Below, one piece after another: positions 50,901-62,946 of a stretch of 64,000 bases of DNA. Location of the stretch: the NCBI GenBank assembly GCA_900708905.1, contig CAADRB010000080.1:151405-215404 (forward strand), given 5' to 3'. The number at the start of each line of letters is the position of its first letter. Within the stretch, counting starts at the first letter, position 1. The notes beneath the pieces were generated by a model. That model was given only the letters and a program-made list of their open reading frames with translations. It had not been told where the DNA came from and did not search any database. The translations under genes were made by a program, and so were the position numbers. This DNA is from Hymenolepis diminuta. Its lineage: Eukaryota > Platyhelminthes > Cestoda > Cyclophyllidea > Hymenolepididae.

Positions 50901-53900
50901 CTTCCTCCATTAGTGAGCGCGCTTGTTTTATGTGTTCTTGAGCTTCAGTTTCAGCCTAATTGGGTACAAAAGTTAGATGCCTTCAACAAAACCTATCAGT
51001 AAACAAAATAACAGAAACACTCGGGTTTGCTCGACTAACTACTCAATTAAATAAACTGATTAATAAGAACAGAATATTACGGATATAACATAACCCAGGA
51101 ACCTAGGGTCAAATCATGAAATATAAATCTGGAAGTATTAGGAAATGACATTATAAAAAATGGGCAACTCAATGCAATCAGATTTCAAAAATTCTTGATG
51201 TCCTGACTTCAATTTCTGCTTCTGCTAAACCACGGTTCTCATCCTCTTTCCGCCTTTACTGTACTGTTTAGATGCTTTTCTGCGACTATAACGTTCGATT
51301 GTTATATCTTATAAAAGACAAGGGTGGTTGAAACGCTAAATATCAGAATGCCATCTATGATGTTTACATCTGATTCTACGTGAGCCTCCCCAAAAGATCA
51401 TTTGGAAAGGCAGTAGCATATGTTTTCTAGGTTGAGGAAAGGAGTAATTATCCGAATCCTATGAACCAAATCTTCCTACCCCTTCCAAACTATTTCCTTT
51501 CCGTTGTGACTATGCATCCATTTGCCCGATTAGTATACTAAAACTTTCACTTTTATTCTAAAAATAAGAAGAATGAGTCACGACCTAGAGCATCTTTTCA
51601 GAACGAACGATCATGATCTCGCGGTGGGTCATGTATAATTTTAATTGTACTTACTATTTATAAATTCATCAGTAGCAAGAATTTAACATGCAAACCCACA
51701 TAGCCCAGTCACATTTTGGTTGTGAAGTAGGTAAACATCATTCTACCGCTGTTTGATCAATATCGATTAAAAAGACCAAACATCTCATGAACGAAATCTA
51801 TAAACTTTACTCGCCCGCCTTTAACCTTAATCATCAGATGTTATTTACCCTGAATATTCTTGGCTGAGTCCATTGCTTAAATAAACTGCTAAGACACATT
51901 TTCACATTTTTAACATTCTAAGGGCAAGAATAATTCTTTCTACATTGTAAATCCAAGTCAATCATTCCAAGTAAAGACAGCACTTACATCCTCTTTTGTA
52001 GCAACCTTCTGAGATGTGATGTTTTCCTGTGCCAAAAATGAGAGAACAAAAAAAAAGAATTCAAATTGTTAGACGTTTCTATAGAAAAACACTTCGTACT
52101 AAACGATGACTTACAGAGGTTTCTGAAGGCTGGAGTTCAACAACAGCACTTACACGACTTTCCTTTGACTTTATTGAACTGATATTCTGAAAACCAGCGA
52201 AAGACAGAATGAAGTAACAATTGTGCGTATGAATAAAGGACCGATTTTAAAGTGAAAAAGATACACTGCTACGCTGGGAAGTCGTATTGGAAGATAATTC
52301 TTGGATAGATAAAGATCCAGTTCCACTCTAAAACGAAATATAAACGATATAACTTTAGTTCAAGTGGAATTAAGTAAACAAAGTTTGCGCCAATGACACA
52401 TCTGACTCGTATCTCTAAAGCCGTGGAGAAAGATATATTCTCGTAATCACGTCAACTTGTGTCTCCAGATAATTGCCTTTCAATACTTGTATTAACAGCA
52501 AACCACCAGAGTAATATAAGCTGCCTCACAGATATCCCCGCGATGATTGACCCTGATTGTAAATCTACTCCAGGAGCCTAACCAAATTAAGCTGAATATC
52601 CTTAAAAACGAGTGAAATTCATAGACTAACGGAATACAACAGCCCTTCTTAAAAGGGAAAACCAAGAGTTAAGTAGAATCGCGTGTATATTAAACAAATG
52701 GAAATGAATGAGAAAGAAAAAAGGAAGGAGTATGAAGAGGAATTGAAAATTTGAAGGGAAGGAGGAAATTTCCGTACTTAGTAGAACTCGGGTTCGATAT
52801 ATTATTATTCGATATATATATTATTCGTTGATGAGTAACCGATAAAAAATCATTGATTTATAACTGAGGCACGCAGAGATACGAGACAGTGCGTACGTAC
52901 TACACGTTCATATATGATAGTTACCAATCTATAAAGGGGTTTTTTAAGGGTGCAAATGAGCTTATGTGTTAGAATCTGTGTCTGGCTATTCAATAATTAA
53001 TTTAAGGGGTCTCCAGCATGAGTGATATTGATATGCATACAGAACAGCCATACTGATTTTTCAAACTAGAAGCAAACGGAGCAAGTATATCCCTTTAAAG
53101 ACTTTAATTCATATTCAGTACTTTCCAGTTATTAACACAAACAGGCAAAACGAGAATATGTAGGACTACGATTTTTGTCGAGAACACGAGCCATGGAGAA
53201 AATTCCATTACTTCAGAGAGTAATCATCACAGACTCCATCTCCAAAGTATCGAATTCTTAAATCTACCTAAAAATTCTCTAATCCATTAACCAAATGACA
53301 GATGACCGTTCTCTACTCGTGTTTTCTACCCTGTCTCAATCTATGACTCCCTCCAATGAAAAAAGAGGAGACTACATTGTCTCTAATAAACAAACAGCAT
53401 TAGATTATTGACACTGGGTTTTGATGAACAGTCGGTTGATAGCTAAATACTTTACGCAGGCCAATTATCAGTAGGAGGATTTAACTTTGACTCGACAATA
53501 TAGTATTACTTAATATCGCAATAAAGGGACGTGTGTGAAACGGATATAATCAAAGTGGTGTAGTGAGAAGGTAATGGCGGATTGATTACCACAAACCAAA
53601 AGATGATCTACGAACTGATAAACACTCTTATTCCGTGGAAAGCTACAACAAGAATTATGTGAAGAATTAATGGCCGCGAAGGCATCATTCAGATTTCCGA
53701 TGCAATGAAAGTGATGATGAAACGAGGCCTGTCAAAATTAAAATTGGGAAAAATAGACGATATGAGCATCCTGAAGCTCAGATTGAAATATGGTTCGCCA
53801 AACCCCCTAATTTTCGCTTCTACTGTCGCATTGCTATGAGTTCTGGTTTTCTCTCATAAATAAACGTTGTACATGAATGGTAATAATAGTGTAATTTACA

Positions 53901-56570
53901 TTAGACTCTGACGATTTTTGTTCAGTTGAAGTTCTGGTACGACTTTCCGCTGACTTTGGTGTGCTAACACTCTAAGAAAGGAATTGAATTTAGATAATTA
54001 AACTGAAAAATACTAAAGAAACTAAGTCGTTTTAATATATTAAAATTAATTTAATCAATTAATTAACAAAATAAAATTAAAATTACACTAGTATGCCTGG
54101 ATGGAGTCACGGAGGATCGTGATTCTTGTGTAGATAAGGATCCAGTAAAACTCTGAAATAGAGGATCAGCAGTTATTAATTTTAATGCTTGTTCCATTAA
54201 CTGAGTTCACTTGGAGTAAACTTTATCAAGCACCGTTGTTAAAAATATCATTTCTGGTCTCTTCTACAAACATAGAAGTTGCATGATCAACAGCTAAACC
54301 AAACCAACAGGTCATCAAGCTGCTTATAAATATGCGGGCAACTCAATCCAAATAGAGTAATACTCTTGACGCATTAACTTTATTACTTGCTCTTTCTTGA
54401 CCACCACGCACGTTTCATAACTAATTGAACTCACTTGCTATTCCCCTTAGGTAAATGCTTTTCCATAAGAAAAACTCATAAAATATTTCATAAACAATAC
54501 TAACGGTTCCATTATTTCATATATGCACCGAGTGTGCAAAAACTATTTAAAAATACAAACATAACATCAGAGAAAGGTGCAAAGGTTTAAAAGGATTTTA
54601 GAAAGAATAAAATGATAATAAAAATTCCAAAAGACGATTTAATAGCCTGCTGAGACGGCTGAGAATATCGTTGAGGTGACTCGGATACCTGCTAAATAAG
54701 TCAAAGAAGAATATTTCAACCTCCAATCATGTAAATACAAGTCTTTTTCTGGCAAAATTATGTCTTTCTATTCTATACAACACAGTGCTATGCTAAATCA
54801 TATCCTACTATACTATAAGCTTACAGAAAATTAGTTAATTTCCCACAATTATCAATCAATAGAGGGGAGTTAGAAATATTTAAATATGACGAAAGTGTTT
54901 AAAAGTCTTTCCGACGCGAACTTACACTTTCCCTATGAGAGGAAACAAGCGATGACTTTGACTTGATTGATGATTGAATTGAAGATGGATTTGATGAAAT
55001 ATTCTAAAAGAAATTAATGAACATTTTTTCAAGAATTACATCAGAATTTGGCACAAAAAGGATCAGGGAAATTTGAAAATTTACACTGGCTGTAGAGTCT
55101 CGTGCCGAATTCGATGTCTCTTGAGTTGAAGTCTGTTAAAAAAACGAAATCATTTAAGGTGTCAGCAGAGCAAGAAGAAAAGAAGGGTGAAATGTGATTA
55201 TCTAAATTGTACATGAATAACAACAAAGACACTGGAAAGTAACGGTTTTTGGGAGTTTTACGATGTTACCAAACAGAATGTTGCCCTTAATCCATGATAA
55301 ATAAAAACCCATCAAGACATTATTTGTAAATCAAATGGAATATTTTTGCTACACCCAATAGAAAATAGTAAGTTTCATCCTTCTTGCACTGGGAAATCAA
55401 TTAGTGGAATTCTACACTCGTACCCATCAGTGAAGCAATTCCTGGCTAACAAGGCAGCCAATCATTTACCATGTGCCCAGTTCTATATAAGCAAATTTAT
55501 TTTCTTGATACAAAACCCGTTGTCGAGTTACATCATTTTTTGGGATCTGAGAAGTTGAAAATTTATAAATTGGAGATTTTTAGTATTTTTTTCATATATT
55601 AAGGAGATAATTGGATAGAAAATGAAACGAATTCCCAAGGCGTTAATGATTCCATTTAGGAAGAATATAAAGGCTATAAAAGGCAAGGATGATTGAGATG
55701 TAACCTTTTCATATTGCCATGCAAAACCGAGGATTATATTTAACAAGGTCCATAGAAGTGTCTCAGAAGGGAACTGAAAAGTGGATAATAATGGAAGGGT
55801 AAAATCCAATAAATCCCCCAAACTCTGAGGATAAACGTCTGAAGGATTTTAAACTAACTCTACTTAAAGAATTCGCATTATTATCAAGCTTTTGCAATAT
55901 ACACATTAAAAAGCGAACCAGACTTGCAAGCCCCGAACTACTCTAGCTATTTCGAATAAATGAACAGGAAAATCTTACTAAATTGGTACCGACTGATTGT
56001 TCTTCAACATCAGCCTACAGCGAAGGAGAAATCACTGATTAAATGAGTAATAAATAAACAGAAATACGAGGAAATTTGTTGACAAGTTACCTGCAAGACT
56101 AATTTTCTTTCATTTTCAAGTACCGCCTCAAGGCGTTTCATTTTACGCAGAGTTTTGGGATCAGGATCAATTACATAAGCTTTTTTAACCTTCGCTAGGG
56201 AAGCCACTGTATTTCCTTGTTCAAACAGAATACGTGCCTCATATAACAATGTTTCAACAGCCTAAACAAATTAATTGATAGACATCCACATTACCAGCTT
56301 ATTATTAGGTTTCTGTTCGTCTTCTCGAATTGAAAGAGTACCAGTCCTTTCAACAAGGTGATCGACGTCTGACTGTTTGGTGGAATTGATGACATTTAAC
56401 AACCGTTCTATTCTTCGCTCCAAACGACCGGTAGGATTAATTAGATAGGCACGTTGTAGTGTCTTCAAAGAAGCTTGCAAATCACCTAGTTCGTAAAGAC
56501 TACGAGCCTCCTGTTCCAGTCGCTCAACATCTGAAGCTGGCCTGTTCTCCTTATTGGGTATGGCAGACAT
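44902..56570 (-). CDS. ERCC6L: ERCC6L/PICH-like SNF2 helicase with micro-exon linker
   Basis: SNF2-family DNA translocase, about 1512 aa, closest to ERCC6L (PICH), which acts on mitotic chromatin and anaphase bridges. Fifteen exons, every intron phase 0: 56570-56295, 56261-56091, 56014-55979, 55132-55085, 55003-54926, 54152-54087, 53971-53900, 52327-52265, 52186-52115, 52026-51988, 50955-50536, 49541-49311, 48819-47554, 46671-45181, 45111-44902. Four TPR-like units come first, two in exons 1-2 and two in the 140-codon exon. The ATPase core follows: [76 protein letters not shown] and the ERCC6L-typical [11 protein letters not shown] and ISDHDLL. The C-terminal 350 residues are Ser-rich and then acidic. 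Human ERCC6L has one such N-terminal TPR unit, so the expansion is unusual. The start ATG ([11 protein letters not shown]) is the first one fitting the domain. Micro-exon use is predicted, not shown. Confidence 0.92.
46869..46942 (-). repeat. tRNA-related SINE-like element, copy 3 (fragment)
   Basis: On the minus strand TTGCGTAGTGGTCATCTGC (A-box-like), then CACAGGATCAATGCCCATC (degenerate B box) and GTATACACC align with the 5' part of the copy at 27126-27370. It lies inside an intron of the ERCC6L-like gene. Confidence 0.45.
50414..50430. repeat. poly-C tract with an undetermined base
   Basis: A run of C interrupted only by an N at 50426, inside an intron. The length is probably uncertain in the assembly. 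Confidence 0.9.
51988..55132 (-). repeat. tandem array of two-micro-exon cassettes in ERCC6L-like gene
   Basis: In transcript order three pairs occur: 55132-55085 with 55003-54926, 54152-54087 with 53971-53900, and 52327-52265 with 52186-52115. Within each pair the intron is short (81, 115 and 78 nt); between pairs it is long (773 and 1572 nt). First members resemble each other ([12 protein letters not shown] against [12 protein letters not shown]), and so do second members (TPKSAESR against [12 protein letters not shown] starts twice). All are multiples of three and phase 0, and most end in AGT before the donor. A single 39-nt exon (52026-51988) follows. The product is a Ser/Thr-rich, probably disordered linker. 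A lone acceptor near 54689 without a usable donor may be a dead cassette exon. Confidence 0.8.
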
Positions 56571-57350
56571 TAGAACAAAAAATCTAAACAGAAGGAGTCG
56601 TAACAGATAAATATGATTTGAATTAGTAAACTGTACGTTAAAAAAGAACATAGGCGTTTTTATTTCTTAATAAGTTAGTAGATTTGCAAATATAAAAAAT
56701 AAGATATATGTAAAGGTATAAATAAACACTTCGAAAGTGTTCGCCGAACCTGCCAGGCTAAATGATCAGATTGCCTATGATGTGATTGGTGAATATTATT
56801 AGCGCATTATTTAAGACAAAAAATCCCTACAATTATACCAAAAAAGAAAAAAATGAAAATATCTAGATTAATGATTTTTATTAAACATCACTCATAAACA
56901 CTTATAAATTATATAATTTTATTAAGTTATAACCAGTATTTTTTAAATTTGAAAACCATTCCTTATTTACAGGATGATAATTGGTTAACATCAATCAGTG
57001 TTATGAAAGTAACTTATTACCACACATTCACGTTTAGCTCGTAAATCTTGGATATGTACTCGAAATTTTGTTTGTTTTGCTATTTCAGAAGTTAACTTAA
57101 ATGATAAACCTAAACCGACACTGTTAACCTTTGTTTCTACTCTCTACAGGCGTATTTCCTCTTCCGTCCCTATTAGAATTATTACTTATTTAAATGTTTT
57201 TGTCAGCGTGTTTTGTTGTAAGGTCTCTCTTAAAATGCACAGTGTGGTTAAACTTTAAAGTAACAGATTTAAGGTCAATTGACGACTAATTAAAAATCGA
57301 TAGCCTAATTATTCACCAACTGCAACATTTTCCCAGGCATTTTTTTCTCA
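56571..57350. promoter_or_regulatory. shared upstream region of ERCC6L-like and SRBD1-like genes
   Basis: 780 bp between divergent start codons, AT-rich, with no other gene. It must supply promoters to both unless there are distant leader exons. No specific site can be supported. Confidence 0.5.
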
Positions 57351-60300
57351 ATGGAACCTATGGACGTAGACTGGGATGTGGTGACAGAGATAGCAAATAC
57401 CTGTGGCACTGACAAACGTGTCGTCTCCAAGGTTATTAATTTATTTAATTCTGGAAACACTCTCCCATTTATTGCTCGCTATCGCAAAGAGGCTACTGGT
57501 AATCTCGATCCTGATACCCTTCGTGCTATTAAAACTAAGCTTTCCCAGTGTCGGTAAGATTTTGTTGCTAATCACTTCTCTGTCTACTTACATATTTTAT
57601 TTATGTTATAATTATTATTCCCTCTCCTGTTATAGAGAGGTAATAGAAAAGGTTAATAGTGCCTACAATCAACTTTCTGCCAAGGGACTGATGACAGGTG
57701 AACTAAAATCTAGCTTACGGCATTGCAAGACTACGGCTGACGTTGCTTTAATTGTAATTTGGTTATAAACAGACACAAGTACTCTGCTTTTAGACAGAAC
57801 CATTCAAGGAATCTGCTCCGAAATCCCTTGCTTCAAAGGCACGGGCTGCGGGACTCGAACCAGTGGCTTATGCTGTTTTTCGAGCAGGAAGAAGGGTGGA
57901 TTTTTCAAATGCAATCTCTGGATTATCAACTAATGATGTCGAAACTGGTATTTTGCACATTTTATCTGAATGGATTTGCAAGGATATTGTCATTTTACAA
58001 GAAACAGAAGCTTTGTACGTTTATATCTCGTCTATCAATTACATTCTTTAATTACGTTTGCATTTCTAGGTGTTTTCAAATGCCCCCAAATCTTGAGACA
58101 AGTAAAATCGAACAGAAACAACCAAGTACGAGTACTTCAAAGCACAATAACGAGAGAAATATGGCAATTTATAAACCCTATTTTAAGTTCTCAATGCCCT
58201 TCAATCGCATTCCTCCACATAAGGTATGTGGGAGCTTATCAACTTCCAATTATCGTCACATTTACGTCAATTCACCTCCTATTGGGTATTTTACAGGTAT
58301 TAGCAATAAATCGTGGTGAGGATAGAAAAATCTTGAGGGTGAAAATGTCCTTTTCCAATTGTGTAATCGCTCGAATTAGGGAGATAGTTGCCCGCTACTT
58401 TCTGCCCCATATTCACCCAGTCTATCATGACTTATTTTGGAAGGCTTTTGATGATGGTTGGAAGCGTCTGATGAAACCCTGTCTCACGCGAAAACTGAGG
58501 GCTCGTATAACCTCGGATGCTCAAGAAATTTCTCTAATTGTTTTTGGCGACAATTTGAGACGAATTTTAATGACGGCTCCGCTAAGAAACGCACCTCTAC
58601 CCTGTGCTGCAGATCTGAATGCAAAAAACGTGGATCCCTCTAGAGAACGGGCACATTCCCCTGAAGTTATCTCATCTCGTCTTGGAGCGCCTGGTGATCG
58701 ACTGCCTGTAGTTGGACTTGATCCGGGATTTCGTCATGGAACTAAGTGGGCTGCTTGTGATCCCCTCGGTTCTGTTATTGCTACCGGGATTATACATGTC
58801 ACTGTCAGGAAACCGGAGCAAATTTGTAATCAAACGGATAGTAGAATTCAAGCTCTTGTTACTACTATGATTAATCATGGGTAAGAAAACGCCACTACTT
58901 TTTTGATGTTTGTAACTTCTTTATGTTAGATAAAGTGCAAAAGATCTGATAGCACACTTATTCACGTTTATTAACGATTTTGGGCAGGGAAGCTTCTTGA
59001 ATATGGAGTGGTACGTTGTTATGCAATCAATAAATTGAAAATTGATGTCCTAATCTGGATGCAACAAAGATAGCACTGTGCATAAATTAGTAACGTTATT
59101 GTCGTGCTTTAGCTTAAAACGTTACTCAAGGAGTGGAGAGTAGGCCTTGCAGATGTGCAGTGCGAATTTATTACCGTTGACAACGGATGTTTAATATCAA
59201 GTATTAAATCTCAGGCATTAATATACTCGAAAAAAAAATTTGATTGGTACCGGTTGTTTAGTATGCAAGGGTTTAATTGATTTTGTAAAAGCACATATTG
59301 TGCCATCTTTCAACAAAAAATGAATGCGAATTTCTTTTTTTGCTTAATATAATACGGTTCCATTTTGTGAGAGCATAATTCTTCCGATTGTTATTTTCGA
59401 CTTTTCGAAGTTTAAATCCAAAGTGATTATAATTTATTTTGAACACAGTCGGTATGGAGTGGTAAAAGAGGCCACTTTTCCAGCTACGAATAAGCATTTA
59501 AAGTATTGAATTGCTATCAATATCTTCTGCCATGGAAAGGTCTACCGTTTTTTTAGCTTTCATTGCAGGATCTGCATCGCTGTAGGTTTGGTTTGACACC
59601 TCTTTAATAACGTGAGTATATTAGTAATTCTTCGTAGAGATCTCCATAACGATAACATGACAAGTTACCGGTGCAATATGAAGTTTGAAAACCAAATGTT
59701 CGGATGTAAATATGGTGATGAATCAGCGAAGTATATGTTGTGATGGTGGAGTTTCAAATGATTTAAGAAATTGTTGGCGAACGTTTTAATACAATTCAGT
59801 TTTCAAATAAACCCTCGTATTATCTTTTTCTTTCATATTCATTTTTTGTAAAATACAATTTTCCAACTTCGTATCATGCTGCTTACCTCGTATGCTCAAT
59901 CATTAGAATTAGTTGATGAAGCAGCGAATTTTATTACAAACTGATCTCAGAGGCACAAAAGTCAGCACAAATTTATAAAAAATTGACACTATTGGCTGCA
60001 GGTCAAGGTGAAGAGTAAGGCATCTTAGGTCTCTTTATGAGACAAGCAAGAAGCTATTGATTGAATTGAGCTTCTACTTAGACAGCCCAAAGATAGATAC
60101 AAAATGTGTTATACGTGCTTTATGCACAGTTCAAACTTCGTATTTGTAGGAGGATAAAATAGTGTACCTTAAAAAGGTTAGTGTTCTTCTCGAATGTAGG
60201 ATGGCTGAGTTCAAACAAGAAATGCTTACTTTCACGAGGTCGGTGAAAATCTTTGAGCTTCAACTTACATTCACACATGTTTGATCTAGTCCTTTTGAAG

Positions 60301-62946
60301 GGCATAATTTGGATTAAAGGTGGAGGGAAAAATTATTAGCTAAAGATTTCTTTAAAATCACTCGAAAAGCCTTTTTTTCGTGCACACTGTTATATGCTCC
60401 ATCTCATAGTACTATTATTACTGAATCCTATATTCGAATTAGTAAAACATCAACTAATGTATTCTCCCTAATGTGAAAGCCTGATCTTAGACCCCTTTTT
60501 TGGCATTTCAGAATTTGTATAATCGCTCTTGGTAACGGCACAGCGTGCCGTGAGACAGAAAATTGGTTAACAGAGGCCATTAAATCGGGTCTCTTCTCCC
60601 CTCTCCCTGTTCGCTATGCAATTGTAAATGAATGCGGTGCCTCCACTTATTCAGCCTCCACCTTGGCGTGTCAAGAGTTACCCGAACTGGATGTGTCTCT
60701 GCGTGGGGCTGTATCGATTGCCCGTCGTCTACAAGATCCCCTAGCAGAGATGGTGAAGGTTGAACCTCAGCATCTGGGAGTTGGAATGTACCAGCACGAC
60801 CTCCCGCCACGAAAACTCCAAGCGGAGGTTGAAGAGGCACTGGAGGAGTGTATCTCCTTTGTTGGAGTAGATGTTAATACTGCCCAGAAGCATGTACTCG
60901 CTCGGGTAGCTGGCCTTTCTCAAGCCAAAGCTCAAGAGATTATCAATTACCGGGTCAAGCATGGTCGATTCCGTTGTCGAAATGAAATTCTCAAAGTGAA
61001 GGGGATTGGAGCAAGCACTTTTGCACAATGTGCTGGTTTTCTTCGGGTTAAACCGGAGTTTTCGATTACTAGGATGGACGCTTCAAGGTTAGTGCCATAT
61101 GTCAATAAATCAAACAAGTCTTCTAGCTGCTTTTCTTCGAAATGTCTTTCTTAAGGTTGGTTAGTTTCCATTTCGATATCGGCACAGATATTTCCACTAA
61201 ACTATCCATTCCTCATGCTCCGTTTCTCATCAAGGGATCTTAATGGCCAGCTGCACTGATTAATTCTGATTTATTGTGACATTGGTAGAATGTCATATTT
61301 GTGCTTAGTCGCTATTGTGGCCAAAATCAAATCTAAGATTCAATTATTTTTATGAAAATAATAAAACAGATTTATATTACATTCCAAGAGCAGGAAAGTA
61401 TGTGCAGAGGGAATATTGGAACATGTGAACTCCATATCGAATTTTAAGGTTTCCAACACGAAAGATAGGAGTCCAATATCTGGTTTATTTCCGTTTAACT
61501 TATGTCCATTGTGTTAGCCGTGGTCCTAACACTTAAATTCATTAACAAAAACTGAAAAAAACGGTGTTAAAAGGTGGCTTGCTTTAAAGATTCAATATCG
61601 TTTCGCTATTTAAAATTATCCTGAATTAGTTGATTGGTTTCGTGTTGTTAAAGAAAGAGAAAACCTCCAATATCTATTTCCGATGAGGCGTTTAGTCTTA
61701 CCTAAATATTTGACAATTAATTAATTCGATCAGTCCCCGTTTGAATCGAGTATTGTGTAATGCTAAGTTGCGTATACGGTTAGATATTTCGTTTATTAAA
61801 TCGTTCTTATGCCGTAATAACCAAGTGCCCTTTTGATTTTGACATCATAAGACTTTATGTTATTCCCCGAGTAATAAAATTAACATTTCTACTGTTATAA
61901 AAGAGCTAACACCGATTTACCCTGCGTCAGTGACATGTCGGTAAACTTATAGGTTTATCAACTCGATATTAATGTGCATTAGTATTCCATTGAGTGATTG
62001 GAAAAACTTCTTACACTACTTAAAACGGGTTATTAAATGAAAGATGATCCAGGATTATTCATCTCTCTCACATATTTTTCTGAAAAGTTCCTATCCAAAC
62101 TCAATGGTATGCAGTTGATCAAAATTCGAATTTTTTGAGCAATTTTTATTCGTTTTGACTGCTTGATGCTTATTCTTTTTTTTTTCAGGCTTACATTTTC
62201 AAAGCATAACAGATCCATTTAGAAAATTAATGGACGATCTTAAAATTTAAGGTAAAAAATGCGTAACCCTTTTCGGATCGCATGTGCCTCTATGATTCTA
62301 CCACCTCTCTTATTAATCGAGTTCCTATCACTTTATAGAAACTCCGTTGTTTGTATTTTTAGAGATGTTGAGTTTATCTCCCTCTGTTCAGACGATGACG
62401 GCGACAGGTCTGATGACATAGAAATGGACGTTGTTTCTCTTGGTGGTAAGCGAAATCGTCTGGTTGCCATGGATACGCTACCTCCACCTAAAAGATCTCG
62501 CATCACAATACCTCAACTGGATCCCAATGACCTATCTTTCAACCCTCTTGATCAAACTGCTATTCATCCTGCTTCATTCCATATTGCTACAGCGTATGTT
62601 CATTTATTTTTTGGCTACTCATGTGCTTGAAGTAGTTGTAATTTTTGTCCTTTTCCTCACTCTGTTCGTGCATAGTCTCATTCGGCACTTAGATCATGAA
62701 GTTAGTGATGTTGGAAGTGCTGTTCTTCGTAACTCTGCTAAAGCTTTATTCGCGTCACGAGATCGTAAGTGGAGAAAAAGAAAGCTGATAATCTGCATTC
62801 CCTCCTCTTATTGTCCCGAATATTGTCTTCTTTCTCTACAGGTGACGCTGTCCTATCTCGCTTTACGACAAAGGAGTTTGGACTGGAGACACTATGTGAT
62901 ATTTTGGATGCTCTGTGCCGCCCCTTGGACTTCGATGAACGGCAAG
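57351..62946 (+). CDS. SRBD1: SRBD1/Tex-like RNA-binding protein, 3' end not found
   Basis: Animal relative of bacterial Tex, an RNA-binding protein. Nine exons fit in phase: 57351-57553, 57636-57753, 57794-58014, 58070-58223, 58297-58880, 60512-61087, 62363-62593, 62676-62764, 62842-62946 (last donor uncertain), about 760 aa. The Tex N-domain is clear ([18 protein letters not shown]), then [37 protein letters not shown], the YqgF/RNase H-like [42 protein letters not shown] and [20 protein letters not shown]. The helix-hairpin-helix part ([22 protein letters not shown]) and [13 protein letters not shown] follow. The S1 domain should come next but is not seen before the window ends. Between the last two motifs are about 70 extra residues, acidic and then basic (PPPKRSR, NLS-like). 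Unlike human SRBD1 it has no long N-terminal extension. Confidence 0.92.
58881..60511 (+). other. large intron of the SRBD1-like gene
   Basis: 1631 nt with phase 2 on both sides (GG before the donor, A after the acceptor). Nothing recognisable lies inside. Confidence 0.7.
61088..62362 (+). other. large intron of the SRBD1-like gene
   Basis: 1275 nt, bounded by GTTAGT and TTTTTAG, and it falls inside the extra acidic/basic segment of the protein. Nothing recognisable lies inside. Confidence 0.65.

Noticed and set aside
54640..54688. Possible extra micro-exon of the ERCC6L-like gene
   Set aside because: There is a good acceptor and a Ser/Gln-rich reading, but no usable donor follows. Kept only as a possible dead cassette.
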